The notes: a model not told the origin generated them from the letters alone. DNA of 64,000 nt from Caulobacter sp. BK020 (GCF_004342605.1 NZ_SLZL01000011.1:100868-164867); one strand, 5' to 3'. Positions 1 to 9,819 are shown, counted from the stretch's first letter. Numbers and translations are program-made.

Positions 1-82
1 AGTGCGTCCATTTATCCCTTGCCCGGGACGAAGGTCCGATATATCGCCCCGGTTCACGGGTTGATTTCGGGATCCCACCGCC

Positions 83-1189
83 ATGGCCGCCGCCTCGAAC
101 AAGAAGCTTGTCCCCCTGATCGTCGGCGGCGCGGCCGTCCTCGCGCTGTTGGTAGGCGGCGGGCTGTGGTTCATCGACAAGCAGCGCTACGAAACCACCG
201 ACAACGCCTTCGTCCAGGCCGACACCGTGCAGGTCAGCCCGCAGGTGTCGGGCTATGTCGCCGAGGTGCTGGTGGCCGACAACCAGCGGGTCGAGGCCGG
301 CCAGGTCGTCGCCCGCATCGACCCCGCCCCGCTGCAGGCCAAGCTGGACCAGGCGATCGCCAACGCCCAGGCCCTGGAAGCCGCCATCAAGGGCGTCGAC
401 GACAAGGCCGTCCTCGAGCAGGCGATGATCGCCCAGCGCGCCGCCGGCGTGGCCAGCGCCCAGGCCGACCAGGGCCGGGCCAAGGCCGATCTGATCCGCT
501 ACGACGCCCTGGCCAAGCAGGGCTGGGTCTCGACCCAGAAGGTCCAGACCACCCAGGCCAGCGCCGCCCAGTCGGCGGCCGCCGTGCAGAGCGCCCAGGC
601 GGCCCTGGAGGCCGAGCGCCGCGCCGCCCAGTCGCTGGGCTCGGCCCGCGCCCAGACCGTGGCCCAGGCGGCCGCGGCCAGGGCCGCCGTCGAACAGGCC
701 CGCATCGACCTGGACCGCACCGTGATCCGCGCGCCCGTCGCCGGCGTGGTCGGCGCCCGCTCGGTGCGCCCGGGCCAGCTGGTGCAGCCGGGCGTGGCCC
801 TGATGGCGGTCGTGCCGGTCGGCCAGGGCTATATCGTCGCCAATTTCAAGGAGACCCAGGTCGCTCGCCTGCGCGTGGGCCAGCCGGTCGAGATCAAGGC
901 CGACGCCTTCGGCAAGAACGTGATCCACGGCAAGCTGGACAGCTTCGCCCCGGCCACCGGCCAGGAGTTCGCCCTGATCCCGGTCGAGAACGCCGTGGGC
1001 AACTTCACCAAGATCACCCAGCGCCTGCCGGTCAAGATCGTGGTCGACAAGTCGCCGCTGGGCTCGGCCCTGCGCCCCGGCCTGTCGGTCGACGTCAAGG
1101 TCGACGTCCGCGATCGCTCGGGCCCGACCTTCGCAGAGGCCGGCCTGCCCAATGCGGCCCAGTACGCCCAGCAGGGCCAGGCGCGCTAG
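83..1189 (+). CDS. HlyD/EmrA-type membrane fusion protein of a drug efflux pump
   Basis: 368 aa periplasmic adaptor that would link an inner-membrane DHA2 transporter to an outer-membrane channel. One N-terminal membrane anchor (about residues 10-30, hydrophobic AAVLALLVGGGLWF) is followed by the biotinyl-lipoyl half-motif around TDNAFVQADTVQVSPQVSGY, a long Ala/Gln-rich coiled coil (about residues 90-210) and the returning half ending RAPVAGVVGARSVRPGQLV. This is the standard EmrA order and length. The MFS gene starts 22 bases downstream and a TetR gene follows, so this is probably an efflux operon whose outer-membrane factor, if linked, lies left of the window. Substrate cannot be told. Confidence 0.88.
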   Translation: MAAASNKKLVPLIVGGAAVLALLVGGGLWFIDKQRYETTDNAFVQADTVQVSPQVSGYVAEVLVADNQRVEAGQVVARIDPAPLQAKLDQAIANAQALEAAIKGVDDKAVLEQAMIAQRAAGVASAQADQGRAKADLIRYDALAKQGWVSTQKVQTTQASAAQSAAAVQSAQAALEAERRAAQSLGSARAQTVAQAAAARAAVEQARIDLDRTVIRAPVAGVVGARSVRPGQLVQPGVALMAVVPVGQGYIVANFKETQVARLRVGQPVEIKADAFGKNVIHGKLDSFAPATGQEFALIPVENAVGNFTKITQRLPVKIVVDKSPLGSALRPGLSVDVKVDVRDRSGPTFAEAGLPNAAQYAQQGQAR

Positions 1190-1211
1190 GGCGCGGTCCG
1201 GGTTCGCCGCC

Positions 1212-2828
1212 ATGACCGACGCCGCCCTCCCCGCCCCCTCCGCACCGCCCGCCGCGAGGCCGGCGACCGCCCCGTCTTCGACTCAAGGGGTCGACTGGAA
1301 CAAGCTGCTCCTGGGCTTCGGGGCCATGGTCATCGGCCAGTTCATGGCCATCCTCGACATCCAGATCGTGGCGGCTTCGCTGCCGCAGATCCAGGCCGGG
1401 GTGGGCGCCAGCGCCGATCAGGTCAGCTGGATCCAGACCGCCTACCTGATCCCCGAGGTCGTGATGATCCCGCTGTCGGGATACCTGTCGCGGCTGTGGG
1501 GCACCCAGCGGGTCTATCTGATCTCGTGCGCCGGCTTCGTAGTCATGAGCGTGCTGACGGGCCTGTCCTCGTCGATCGACATGATGATCCTGACCCGGGC
1601 CCTGCAAGGCTTCATCGGCGGGGCGATGATCCCGACGGTGTTCGCCGTGGCCTTCACCGCCTTCCCGCCCGAGCGGCGCATCACCGCCAGCGTGATCATG
1701 GGCCTGATCGTCACGCTGGCCCCGACGGTCGGCCCGACCCTGGGCGGCCACCTAACCGAATGGCTCAGCTGGCGCTGGCTGTTCTTCATCAACGTGCCGA
1801 CTGGCCTGATCGTGCTGTTCGGCGTGGCCCGCTGGGGCCAGTTCGACAAGGGCGACCCCAGCCTGGCCAAGGGCTTCGACTGGTTCGGCCTGGCGGTGAT
1901 GGCCACCTTCCTGATGAGCATGCAGTTCGTGCTGGAGGAGGGCTCCAAGGACGGCTGGTTCGAGGACAGCGGCATCCTGGGCCTGACCGTGCTGGCCTGC
2001 GTCACCGGCGCGGTCTTCATCTGGCGCTCGCTCAGCTACCGCAACCCGATCGTCGAGCTGCGCGCCTTCGCCAACCGCAACTTCTCGATCGGCGTGATGA
2101 TGACGGCGGTGTCGGGGGCCAGCCTGTTCGGCGGCACCTTCCTGCTGCCGCAGTTCCTGGGCCGGGTGCGGCACTATTCGGCCTCGGAGGTCGGCACCAC
2201 CATGGTGGTCTCGGGCCTGTCGATGTTCGCCACCGGCCCGATGGCCGGCCGGCTGGTGCGCCAGATGGACCCCCGAATCCCGATGTTCATCGGCTTCATG
2301 CTGGCGGGCTTCGGCATGTACATGGCCCACGGCGTGACCAAGGACTGGGGCTTCTGGGAGTTCGCCGGGGTCCAGGCCTGCCGGGGCGTGGGGGTGATGA
2401 TCGCCATGATCGCCACCCAGCAGGTGACGATGAGCACCCTGCCTCCGCACATGGTCAAGAACGCCTCGGGCCTGGTCAACCTGTCGCGCAACACCGGCGG
2501 CGCGATCGGCCTGGCCCTGCTGGCCACGACGATCACCAACCAGACGGCGCTCTACTACATGGGCCTGTCGGACGAGATGGGCCAGGGCGACGCCCGGATC
2601 GCCGGCATGATGCAGGGTCTGGCCGCCCGCATGGCCCAACTGGGTGTCGCCGACCCCGACGGCGCGGCGCGCAAGGCGATCGGCGGCATGCTGAGCCAGC
2701 AGGCCACGGTGCTGGCGTTCGGCGACAGCTTCACCCTACTGGCCTACGGCTGCTTCGTCGCCGCCGCCGTCTCGCTGTTGGCCAAGCCGGTCAAGAACGC
2801 CCCTCCTCCACCTTCGGACGCCCATTGA
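1212..2828 (+). CDS. DHA2 family (EmrB/QacA-like) MFS drug transporter
   Basis: 538 aa, about 14 hydrophobic segments, the DHA2 size. Early signature around FMAILDIQIVAASLPQIQAG (first helix, Asp in LDIQIV), motif A-like LSRLWGTQRVY and the motif C region ITASVIMGLIVTLAPTVGPT support a proton antiporter that exports drugs or other toxic compounds with the upstream HlyD protein. An upstream in-frame ATG at 1152 overlaps the HlyD gene; I chose the ATG at 1212 because the N-terminus MTDAALPAP then follows the HlyD stop by 22 bases. The C-terminus is cytoplasmic and proline-rich. Confidence 0.9.
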   Translation: MTDAALPAPSAPPAARPATAPSSTQGVDWNKLLLGFGAMVIGQFMAILDIQIVAASLPQIQAGVGASADQVSWIQTAYLIPEVVMIPLSGYLSRLWGTQRVYLISCAGFVVMSVLTGLSSSIDMMILTRALQGFIGGAMIPTVFAVAFTAFPPERRITASVIMGLIVTLAPTVGPTLGGHLTEWLSWRWLFFINVPTGLIVLFGVARWGQFDKGDPSLAKGFDWFGLAVMATFLMSMQFVLEEGSKDGWFEDSGILGLTVLACVTGAVFIWRSLSYRNPIVELRAFANRNFSIGVMMTAVSGASLFGGTFLLPQFLGRVRHYSASEVGTTMVVSGLSMFATGPMAGRLVRQMDPRIPMFIGFMLAGFGMYMAHGVTKDWGFWEFAGVQACRGVGVMIAMIATQQVTMSTLPPHMVKNASGLVNLSRNTGGAIGLALLATTITNQTALYYMGLSDEMGQGDARIAGMMQGLAARMAQLGVADPDGAARKAIGGMLSQQATVLAFGDSFTLLAYGCFVAAAVSLLAKPVKNAPPPPSDAH

Positions 2829-2858
2829 TGCCCATCCAAAAACCGCTGGGGGCCGCCC

Positions 2859-3467
2859 ATGCCTAGAGTCGCCGGACAGATCGATGTCGCCAAGACCGAA
2901 GCCATTCTCGACGCCGCCGTCGAGGTGATCGGCCAGCGCGGCCTGGGCGCGCCGATGGAGGCCATCGCCAAGCGGGCGGGCGTCTCCAAGCAGACCGTCT
3001 ACAACCACTACGGCTCCAAGGCCGAGCTGGTCCGGGCTCTGATGGCCCGGCGCGTGGCGGCGATCACCGCCCCGCTGCGGGAATCCGGCGCGATCGACAA
3101 TCCGGGCGAGGCGCTGGAGGCCTATGCCCGCTCGATGCTGGAGACGGTGACCACCACCAAGAGCTATTCGATCCTGCGGGTGATCATCCAGGGCGCCGGC
3201 GAAATGCCCGACGTGGCCCAGGAGGTGTTCGAGGCCGGGCCGCGCCAGGCGCGCCGCCAGCTGGCGGCCTTCCTGGAGATGGAGACCCAGCTCGGCCGCC
3301 TGAAGGTCGAGGACTTCGATCAGGCGGCCGAGTTCTTCTCGGGCATGGTCATGGGCCACAGCCAGCTGCGCGCCCTGCTGCGCCTGCCGTCCGACAAGAC
3401 GACGGCGGAGTTCGACGGCGTCGCCCGAGAAGCCGCCCAGCGCTTCATGCGGGCCTACGCACCGTAG
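2859..3467 (+). CDS. TetR/AcrR family transcriptional regulator
   Basis: 202 aa. The N-terminal helix-turn-helix (about residues 10-55) reads AILDAAVEVIGQRG ... IAKRAGVSKQTVYNHYGSK, the TetR signature; the C-terminal ligand domain resembles the TetR_C type found beside efflux genes. It is 30 bases downstream of the MFS gene on the same strand, so it is likely co-transcribed and may autoregulate the efflux operon. The operator would lie upstream of the HlyD gene, mostly outside the readable left edge. Confidence 0.85.
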   Translation: MPRVAGQIDVAKTEAILDAAVEVIGQRGLGAPMEAIAKRAGVSKQTVYNHYGSKAELVRALMARRVAAITAPLRESGAIDNPGEALEAYARSMLETVTTTKSYSILRVIIQGAGEMPDVAQEVFEAGPRQARRQLAAFLEMETQLGRLKVEDFDQAAEFFSGMVMGHSQLRALLRLPSDKTTAEFDGVAREAAQRFMRAYAP

Positions 3468-3472
3468 AGGGT

Positions 3473-4288
3473 TTAGCCTTCCACCTCGTCGGGCATGCCC
3501 ATCATGTGGAAGCCCGCATCGACGTGAACCACCTCGCCGGTGGTGGAGCGGCCCAGGTCGGAGACTAGCCACAGGGCGGCGCCGGCGACGCCTTCCATCG
3601 AGGTGTCTTCCTTCATGGCGCTGAAGGCCCGGCCCTGGGCGATCATGCCACGGCCGCCGGCGATGCCGGCCAGGGCCAGGGTGCGCATGGCACCGGCCGA
3701 GATGGCGTTGCAGCGGATGCCCTTGGGACCCAGGTCGCGGGCGATGTAGCGGGTCGCCGCCTCCAGGGCCGCCTTGGCCACGCCCATGGTGTTGTAGTTG
3801 GGGATGGTCCGCTCCGACCCCAGATAGGTCATGGTGATCAGCGAGCCGCCGTTCGGCATCAGCTTGGCGGCGCGCTTGGCGACATCCACGAAGCTGAAGG
3901 CCGAGATGTTCATGGCCATCAGGAAGCCGTCGCGCGTGGTGTTGTCGACGAACGAGCCCTTCAGTTCGTCCTTGTTGGCGAAGGCCACCGAGTGGACCAC
4001 GAAGTCGATCGTGCCGAACTTTTCCTCGATGGCGGCGAAGGCGGCGTCCATCGAAGCGTCGTCGGTGACGTCGGCCGGGACCAGGGTGGTGACGCCGATG
4101 CTTTCGGCCAGGGGTCGCACGCGGCGCTCCAGGGCCTCGCCCTGATAGGTGAAGATCATCTCGGCGCCCTGGGCGGCGAGCTGCGAGGCGATGCCCCAGG
4201 CGATGGAGTTGTGGTTGGCCACGCCCATGACGAGGCCCTTCTTGCCCCGCATCAGCTCGCCCTTGGGGAATGCGTAGTCGTCGGCCAT
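3473..4288 (-). CDS. fabI: Enoyl-[acyl-carrier-protein] reductase (NADH) FabI
   Basis: 271 aa cytosolic short-chain reductase catalysing the last step of each fatty acid elongation cycle. The N-terminal nucleotide-binding pattern GLVMGVANHNSIAWGIA is the FabI form of the Rossmann loop, and the active-site tyrosines sit at Y155 (MTYLG) and Y165 followed by six residues and K172. Length is typical. It is the last gene of a minus-strand run fabA-fabB-GT41-fabI, 62 bases after the glycosyltransferase. It converges with the TetR gene, with only 5 bases between the two stops. Confidence 0.95.
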   Translation of the reverse strand: MADDYAFPKGELMRGKKGLVMGVANHNSIAWGIASQLAAQGAEMIFTYQGEALERRVRPLAESIGVTTLVPADVTDDASMDAAFAAIEEKFGTIDFVVHSVAFANKDELKGSFVDNTTRDGFLMAMNISAFSFVDVAKRAAKLMPNGGSLITMTYLGSERTIPNYNTMGVAKAALEAATRYIARDLGPKGIRCNAISAGAMRTLALAGIAGGRGMIAQGRAFSAMKEDTSMEGVAGAALWLVSDLGRSTTGEVVHVDAGFHMMGMPDEVEG

Positions 4289-4350
4289 GGCTTGGCTCTC
4301 CTGGAATCCTTGAGCGCTAGCTAGCAGGACGGGTCCGCCTACGGAACCCT

Positions 4351-6300
4351 TCAGACGGGGTCGATGTCGAAGCCGTCATGCGGCAGATCCGCGACCAGGC
4401 GCAGCGTCATCGTCTCGAAAGCGTCCTCGAGGCGGTCGGTGAAGGCCGCCGGATCGAACACCGCCGTCGCGCCCAAGGCCTTGCCCAGGCGGACTTTCAG
4501 CGCTTGCAGGGCGGCGCGGTCGCCGGCCAGGCGGACCGCGGCGGCGACATAGGCCTCGACGTCGGCCGCGATCAGGTCCCGCAGGCCCAGGGACGCCAGC
4601 AGGCTGGCGGCCACTCGGCTGGCGAAGCTCTCGCCCGGCAAGGTCAGCAGCGGGACGCCCTTGCCCAGGGCGTCGCTCGCCGTGGTGTGGGCCCCATAGG
4701 GCCAAGTGTCGAGCATCAGATCGGCCAGGCCTTGGCGCGCCAGGTGTTCGGCATGCGGCGCCGGAGCGGCGAACACCAGGCGAGCCGGCTCGACGCCCGC
4801 CTGTCGCGCCCTCGCCCGCAGATTGTCCGCGACGCCGGGCGAGCCCTCGTACAGCCACAGCACCGTATTCGGCGCCCGGTCCAGGATCGCCATCCAGGCG
4901 GCGAAGACCTCCGGCGTGATCTTGGTCGGATTGTTCAGGCAACCGAACACGACGGCGTCGTCCGGCAGGCCCGCGGCCCGGCGAGCCGGCGACGGGACGC
5001 CCGGCGACGGGACGTCGTTGGGCTGATAGAGCGGCAGGCGAACCACCGCCTCGCTCCAGTCGGCCTCGGCCCCAGGCGGCAGAACCACCGGGTCGGCGAT
5101 CACGTAGTCGACATAGGCGCTGGCCAGGGTGCCGGGATAGCCCAACCAGCTGACCTGAACCGGCGCGGCGCGATGGGCCAGAATCCCAGGCCGGCCATCC
5201 TGTGTGTAGCCCTTCAGGTCCACGAGGATATCGACGCCCAGCGCCCTGGCCAGGGCCGCGACCTGGGCGTCGGACATCTGGCGCACGTCGATCCGACGAT
5301 CCAGCGCCGCGTCGATCCGTCGGCGCAGCGGTCCGCCCAGGTCGGGGCCGTAGGACAGGGCGACGATCTGAAATCGCGCCCGGTTGTGCGCTTCCAGGAC
5401 GCCGGCCAGCAATCGGGCGGTGGCGTGGTCGTGCAGATCGGCCGACAGATAGGCCACCAGCACTTGGCTTCCGGGTATGGGCCGCTCAACCGGCATCGGG
5501 ACGGCGGGAGGAGCGGCCAGGCTGGCGGCGACGCGATGCAGCGCCGGGTCGTCGAAGGCCGACAGGGCCGCGAACGGGCCGATGGCCGGCCGCCCCGCCG
5601 CCAGCTCAGCCCGGATCGCCGCCAGCAGGGCCGCGTCGTCGCGCCAGTCGCAGACCTGGCGTCGGGCGTGCAGCAGGTCGCCCAGGGCGCGAGGATGGCG
5701 GGGATCCAGGGCGACGACCCGCTCCAGGTCGCGCGCCGCCTCGCCCGGCCGGCCCAGCAGCATCAGCAGCGCCGCGCGGTTGGCCAGGGCCTGAGGGTAG
5801 TCCGGCGCGGCGGCGCAGGCCTGGTCATGGGCGGCCAGAGCCAGCTCGAACCGTCGCAGGTCGGACAGCGCCACGCCGCGATTGCACAGGGCGTCGACGA
5901 AGCCGGGCGAAGCGGCCAGGGCCTTGTCATAGGTCGCCAGCGCCTCCGCCGGACGGCCCAGGCGGCGAAGGGCCACGCCCCGGGCGTTGAGCACCGTCGC
6001 ATTGTCCGGATCGCGGGCCAAGGCCGCGTCGCTGGCCGCCAAGGCCTCGTCGTCGCGGCCCAGCGCGACCAGGGCGGCGGCCCGGGCCGACAGCACGCCG
6101 GCGCGGACCGGATCCAGCGCCAGGGCCCGGTCCAGGGCCGCCAGGGCCGAGGCCGGGTCGCCCAGGGCCAGGCGCGCCGCGCCCAGCAGGTGCCAGGCTT
6201 CGACCGAGCCCGGATCGTCGGCCGCCACCTGCTCGCACAGAGCGGCGGCCTCGGCCATGCGGCCGCCACGGTAGAGATCGTAGGCCTTGCGGGCGGTCAT
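4351..6300 (-). CDS. TPR protein with GT41 (O-GlcNAc transferase/SPINDLY-like) glycosyltransferase domain
   Basis: 649 aa. Residues about 1-210 are tandem tetratricopeptide repeats (recurring patterns such as GRDDEALAASDAALARDPDN). From about residue 275 the sequence matches family GT41: YLSADLHDHATARLLAG carries the His expected in the acceptor/UDP region, and QVSWLGYPGT and the C-terminal DLMLDTWPYGAHTTASDAL nucleotide-sugar loop are diagnostic. It would transfer a sugar to protein acceptors chosen by the TPRs; donor and target are unknown. No signal peptide, so cytosolic. It lies 27 bases after fabB and before fabI, in an operon that in related bacteria normally holds only lipid genes. Confidence 0.85.
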   Translation of the reverse strand: MTARKAYDLYRGGRMAEAAALCEQVAADDPGSVEAWHLLGAARLALGDPASALAALDRALALDPVRAGVLSARAAALVALGRDDEALAASDAALARDPDNATVLNARGVALRRLGRPAEALATYDKALAASPGFVDALCNRGVALSDLRRFELALAAHDQACAAAPDYPQALANRAALLMLLGRPGEAARDLERVVALDPRHPRALGDLLHARRQVCDWRDDAALLAAIRAELAAGRPAIGPFAALSAFDDPALHRVAASLAAPPAVPMPVERPIPGSQVLVAYLSADLHDHATARLLAGVLEAHNRARFQIVALSYGPDLGGPLRRRIDAALDRRIDVRQMSDAQVAALARALGVDILVDLKGYTQDGRPGILAHRAAPVQVSWLGYPGTLASAYVDYVIADPVVLPPGAEADWSEAVVRLPLYQPNDVPSPGVPSPARRAAGLPDDAVVFGCLNNPTKITPEVFAAWMAILDRAPNTVLWLYEGSPGVADNLRARARQAGVEPARLVFAAPAPHAEHLARQGLADLMLDTWPYGAHTTASDALGKGVPLLTLPGESFASRVAASLLASLGLRDLIAADVEAYVAAAVRLAGDRAALQALKVRLGKALGATAVFDPAAFTDRLEDAFETMTLRLVADLPHDGFDIDPV

Positions 6301-6327
6301 CGGGGATCCGGGAACCGCCGCGCCGGG

Positions 6328-7542
6328 TCAGTCGGCCTTGCTGAAGATCAGCGTGCCGTTGGTGCCGCCGAACCCGAAGCTGTTGGACATCACCGTGGTC
6401 AGCGGCTTGTCGGAGCGCTCCAGCAGGATCGGCAGGTCGGCGAACTCGGGGTCGAGGTTTTCGATATGGGCGCTCTGGGCGGCGAAGCCGTCGTCGAGCA
6501 TCAGGATCGAATAGATCGCCTCCTGCGCCCCGGCCGCGCCCAGGCTGTGGCCGGTCAGCGACTTGGTCGACGAGATCAGCGGAGCCTTGTCGCCGAACAC
6601 GTCGCGCACCGCGCCCATCTCCTTGCTGTCGCCCACCGGCGTGGAGGTGCCGTGCGGGTTCAGGTAGTCGATGGTCCGGCCGCCGGCCTGGGCCATGGCG
6701 ATCTTCATGCAGCGCGCCGCGCCCTCGCCCGACGGGGCGACCATGTCGTAGCCGTCGGAATTGGCCGCGTAGCCGACCAGTTCGCCGTAGATCTTGGCTC
6801 CGCGCGCCTTGGCGTGCTCGTACTCTTCCAGCACGACGATGCCGGCCCCGCCGGCGATCACGAAGCCGTCGCGGTCCTTGTCATAGGCGCGGCTGGCCAC
6901 GGCCGGACGGTCGTTGAAGTTGCTGCTCATCGCGCCCATGGCGTCGAACAGGTTGGACAGCGTCCAGTCCAGCTCCTCGCAGCCGCCGGCGAAGACGATG
7001 TCCTGCTTGCCCATCTGGATCTGCTCGGCCCCGGCCCCGATGCAGTGGGCGCTGGTCGCGCAGGCCGAGCTGATCGAATAGTTGATCCCGCGGATCTTGA
7101 ACCAGGTCGACAGCACGGCCGACGGGCCCGAGCACATGGCCTTGGGCACGGCGAACGGACCGATGCGCTTGGGACCCCTTTCCCTCGTGGTGACCGCGGC
7201 CTCGGCGATCACCCGGGTCGACGGGCCGCCCGAGCCGACGATCAGGCCGGTGCGCTCGTCCGAGATCTTCGACTCCTCGAGGCCCGAATCCGCGATCGCC
7301 TGTTCCATGGCGATGTGGGCGTAGGCCATGCCGGGGGCCAGGAAGCGGGCGGCGCGGCGATCGACCAGCGACTCCCACTCGATGTTGGGGGCGGCATGGA
7401 CCTGGCAACGGAAGCCCAGCTCGGCGTATTCCGGCGCGGAGACCACGCCCGACTTGGCTTCACGCAGTGAGGCGAGCACCTCATTGGCGTTGTTGCCGAT
7501 GGACGAGACGATCCCCAGTCCGGTGACGACGACGCGACGCAT
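6328..7542 (-). CDS. fabB: Beta-ketoacyl-ACP synthase I (FabB)
   Basis: 404 aa condensing enzyme needed for elongating unsaturated acyl-ACPs made by FabA. Catalytic triad visible: C161 in [13 protein letters not shown]297 in [11 protein letters not shown] and H332 in [13 protein letters not shown], spacing as in E. coli FabB. A longer reading from 7566 adds eight residues; I start at 7542 where [16 protein letters not shown] aligns with the family N-terminus. It follows fabA by 66 bases and is almost certainly co-transcribed with it. Confidence 0.95.
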   Translation of the reverse strand: MRRVVVTGLGIVSSIGNNANEVLASLREAKSGVVSAPEYAELGFRCQVHAAPNIEWESLVDRRAARFLAPGMAYAHIAMEQAIADSGLEESKISDERTGLIVGSGGPSTRVIAEAAVTTRERGPKRIGPFAVPKAMCSGPSAVLSTWFKIRGINYSISSACATSAHCIGAGAEQIQMGKQDIVFAGGCEELDWTLSNLFDAMGAMSSNFNDRPAVASRAYDKDRDGFVIAGGAGIVVLEEYEHAKARGAKIYGELVGYAANSDGYDMVAPSGEGAARCMKIAMAQAGGRTIDYLNPHGTSTPVGDSKEMGAVRDVFGDKAPLISSTKSLTGHSLGAAGAQEAIYSILMLDDGFAAQSAHIENLDPEFADLPILLERSDKPLTTVMSNSFGFGGTNGTLIFSKAD

Positions 7543-7608
7543 GAACAATCCTCTTTTCTTCCCCATGGTCCAGACGGGGCGGCTCTGGACGGCCGCCCTA
7601 CAGGTGGA

Positions 7609-8124
7609 TCAAGACGCCATTTGGTCCGCGGTGAACAGACCGACCTTCAGGTCCTTGGCTTCGTAGATGGGCTTTCCGTCGGCCTCCACCACGCCATCGG
7701 CGATGCCCATGACCAGCTTGCGCATGATCACGCGCTTGAGATCGATCTTGTAGGTGACCCGTTTCACGTCCGGCGTGACCTGGCCGGTGAACTTCACCTC
7801 GCCCACGCCCAGGGCGCGGCCGCGGCCGGGGGCGCCCGACCAGCCCAGGAAGAAGCCGACCAGCTGCCACATGGCGTCCAGGCCCAGGCAGCCGGGCATG
7901 ACCGGGTCGCCGATGAAGTGGCAGGCGAAGAACCAGAGGTCGGGATTGATGTCGAACTCGGCCTCGACATAGCCCTTGCCATACTTGCCGCCCTCAGACT
8001 CGATGCGGACGATGCGGTCGAACATCAGCATCGGCGGCACGGGCAGCTGGGCGTTGCCGGGGCCGAACATCTCGCCGCGGCCACAGGCCAGGAGCTCGTC
8101 GAAGGTATAGGAACTTTGTTGCAT
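7609..8124 (-). CDS. fabA: 3-hydroxydecanoyl-ACP dehydratase/isomerase (FabA)
   Basis: 171 aa hot-dog fold enzyme that dehydrates 3-hydroxydecanoyl-ACP and isomerises trans-2 to cis-3-decenoyl-ACP, the branch point to unsaturated fatty acids. H69 in [17 protein letters not shown] and D83 in LGLDAMWQ match the active-site pair His70/Asp84 of E. coli FabA, which distinguishes it from FabZ. First gene of the fabA-fabB-GT41-fabI run; its promoter should lie in the 92 bases before the SH3 gene stop. Confidence 0.95.
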   Translation of the reverse strand: MQQSSYTFDELLACGRGEMFGPGNAQLPVPPMLMFDRIVRIESEGGKYGKGYVEAEFDINPDLWFFACHFIGDPVMPGCLGLDAMWQLVGFFLGWSGAPGRGRALGVGEVKFTGQVTPDVKRVTYKIDLKRVIMRKLVMGIADGVVEADGKPIYEAKDLKVGLFTADQMAS

Positions 8125-8216
8125 GGCCTCGCCCTAGCACGGCGGCGGGCCGCGCCTCAATGTTACTTTCAGTAACGCCCGTGAACGCCCGGCGCTCCGG
8201 CGATGCGAAAACACCC

Positions 8217-8744
8217 CTATTCCTTGCACTGGACCTGGGGGGCGGCCCCCCAGATCTCGGCCTGGGGAGCCCAGCCCGACTCGCCGCCCGCCTTCAGCTT
8301 GCACCAGCCCTTTTCACAACGGTCGAGATTGGCCGTCGAGCGTCCCGCCAGATAGGCCTCGACCCGGGCGTTCGCCTTGGGCTGGGCTCGCAGCGGCAAA
8401 GGCGTGGCCTGCACCCGCATGGCGGTGCGCCGCCCGTCGGTGGTGCGCTTGTGCACCCAGGCCAGGTTGCCTTCCGGATCGCAGATCCTGCGCCACTCGC
8501 GGGTTTCGGCCACCACCTGCACCGGCAGGCCCTTGACCTTGTAGATCCACAGCAGGCGGTGCGCCTCGTCGGGCCCGACGCGGGCGTTCACCTCGCCGTA
8601 CTTCAGCGACACGTAACGCGGCACCTCCATGCCCGACGGCGTGACCTTCGGGGTCTGGGCCCAGGCCCCGCCGCCCAGGCTGGCCGAGCCGAGCGCGACC
8701 AGGGCCAGGGCGCCGAGCGAACGATGTTTGCGATTCCTCGGCAT
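8217..8744 (-). CDS. Secreted SH3-domain protein
   Basis: 175 aa. N-terminal signal peptide (SLGALALVALGSASLGGGAWAQ) then a bacterial SH3 region from about residue 44: VSLKYGEVNARVGPDEAHRL and later REWRRICDPEGNLAWVHK, the SH3_4/SH3_3 pattern usually associated with envelope or peptidoglycan binding. A second shorter SH3-like repeat may follow (ARVEAYLAGRSTANLDRCEKGWCKLK). No enzymatic domain is visible. It starts 88 bases from the divergent hydroxyacid dehydrogenase gene, so that gap probably holds both promoters. Confidence 0.8.
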   Translation of the reverse strand: MPRNRKHRSLGALALVALGSASLGGGAWAQTPKVTPSGMEVPRYVSLKYGEVNARVGPDEAHRLLWIYKVKGLPVQVVAETREWRRICDPEGNLAWVHKRTTDGRRTAMRVQATPLPLRAQPKANARVEAYLAGRSTANLDRCEKGWCKLKAGGESGWAPQAEIWGAAPQVQCKE

Positions 8745-8832
8745 GTTGCTTGGCCCGATGGGGCCCCTTTGCTACAGATTTCGAACACCCGCCTGGGAAA
8801 CACCCAATTGGGGAAGGCTTTTCGAACCGCTC

Positions 8833-9819
8833 ATGTCAGCTCGCAAGCTCAAAGTGATCGTCACTCGCAAACTCCCCGACCCGGTGGAGACGCGGATGTG
8901 CGAGCTGTTCGACACCCAGCTGAACGTCACCGACAAACCCTTGACGGCCGATGAACTGGTCGAGGCCATGAACCAGGCCGACGTGCTGGTGCCCACCATC
9001 ACCGACCGCATCGACGGCCGCCTTCTGTCGCGATCCGGCGACCGGCTCAAGCTGATCGCCAATTTCGGGGCTGGCGTCGACAATATCGACGTCGCCACCG
9101 CCAACGCCCGCGGCATCATCGTCACCAACACCCCCGGCGTGCTGACCGAGGACACCGCCGACCTGACCATGACCCTGATCATGGCCGCCTCGCGCCGGGT
9201 GGTGGAAGGCGCCGAGGTGGTCAAGGCCGGCGGCTTCCATGGCTGGTCCCCGACCTGGATGCTGGGCCGGCGGCTGTGGGGCAAGCGCCTGGGGATCATC
9301 GGCATGGGCCGCATCGGCCAGGCCGTGGCCCGCCGCGCCAAGGCCTTCGGCATGCAGGTGCACTATCACAACCGCAAGCCCGTCGGCCCGCGCATCGCCG
9401 AGGAGGTCGGGGCCACCTACTGGGAAAGCCTGGACCAGATGCTGGCCCGCATGGACTTCATCTCGGTCAACTGCCCGCACACCCCGGCCACCTACCACCT
9501 ACTGTCGGCCCGCCGGCTCAAGCTGCTGCGGCCCCAGGCCATCATCGTCAACACCGCCCGCGGCGAGGTGATCGACGAAGGCGCCCTGGCCAACATGCTG
9601 GCCCGCGGCGAGATCGCCGGGGCGGGACTGGACGTCTACGAGCACGAGCCGGCGATCAACCCCAAGCTCCTGAAGCTGCCCAACGTCGTGCTCCTGCCGC
9701 ACATGGGCTCGGCCACCGTCGAGGGCCGCATCGACATGGGCGAGAAGGTCATCGTCAACGTGAAGACCTTCATGGACGGACACAGGCCGCCGGATCGGGT
9801 GATCCCGTCGATGCTGTAG
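8833..9819 (+). CDS. D-isomer-specific 2-hydroxyacid dehydrogenase (glyoxylate/hydroxypyruvate reductase type)
   Basis: 328 aa NAD(P)-dependent oxidoreductase. The Rossmann motif is LGIIGMGRIGQAVARRAKAF; catalytic Arg, Glu and His are in NTARGEVID, DVYEHEP and LLPHMGSAT. The ATG at 8833 gives N-terminus MSARKLKVIVTRKLPDPVE, aligned with glyoxylate reductases; the longer upstream reading overlaps the divergent SH3 gene and is discarded. Substrate specificity (glyoxylate, hydroxypyruvate or another 2-ketoacid) cannot be set from sequence. Confidence 0.88.
   Translation: MSARKLKVIVTRKLPDPVETRMCELFDTQLNVTDKPLTADELVEAMNQADVLVPTITDRIDGRLLSRSGDRLKLIANFGAGVDNIDVATANARGIIVTNTPGVLTEDTADLTMTLIMAASRRVVEGAEVVKAGGFHGWSPTWMLGRRLWGKRLGIIGMGRIGQAVARRAKAFGMQVHYHNRKPVGPRIAEEVGATYWESLDQMLARMDFISVNCPHTPATYHLLSARRLKLLRPQAIIVNTARGEVIDEGALANMLARGEIAGAGLDVYEHEPAINPKLLKLPNVVLLPHMGSATVEGRIDMGEKVIVNVKTFMDGHRPPDRVIPSML

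Noticed and set aside
1..82. Possible truncated gene at the left edge
   Set aside because: The 82 bases contain no coding reading with recognisable residues; any outer-membrane factor or regulator would lie outside the window.
4378..7470. Plus-strand open frame of about 1030 codons opposite the GT41 and fabB genes
   Set aside because: Composition artefact (Arg/Gly/Gln) antisense to two well-supported genes.
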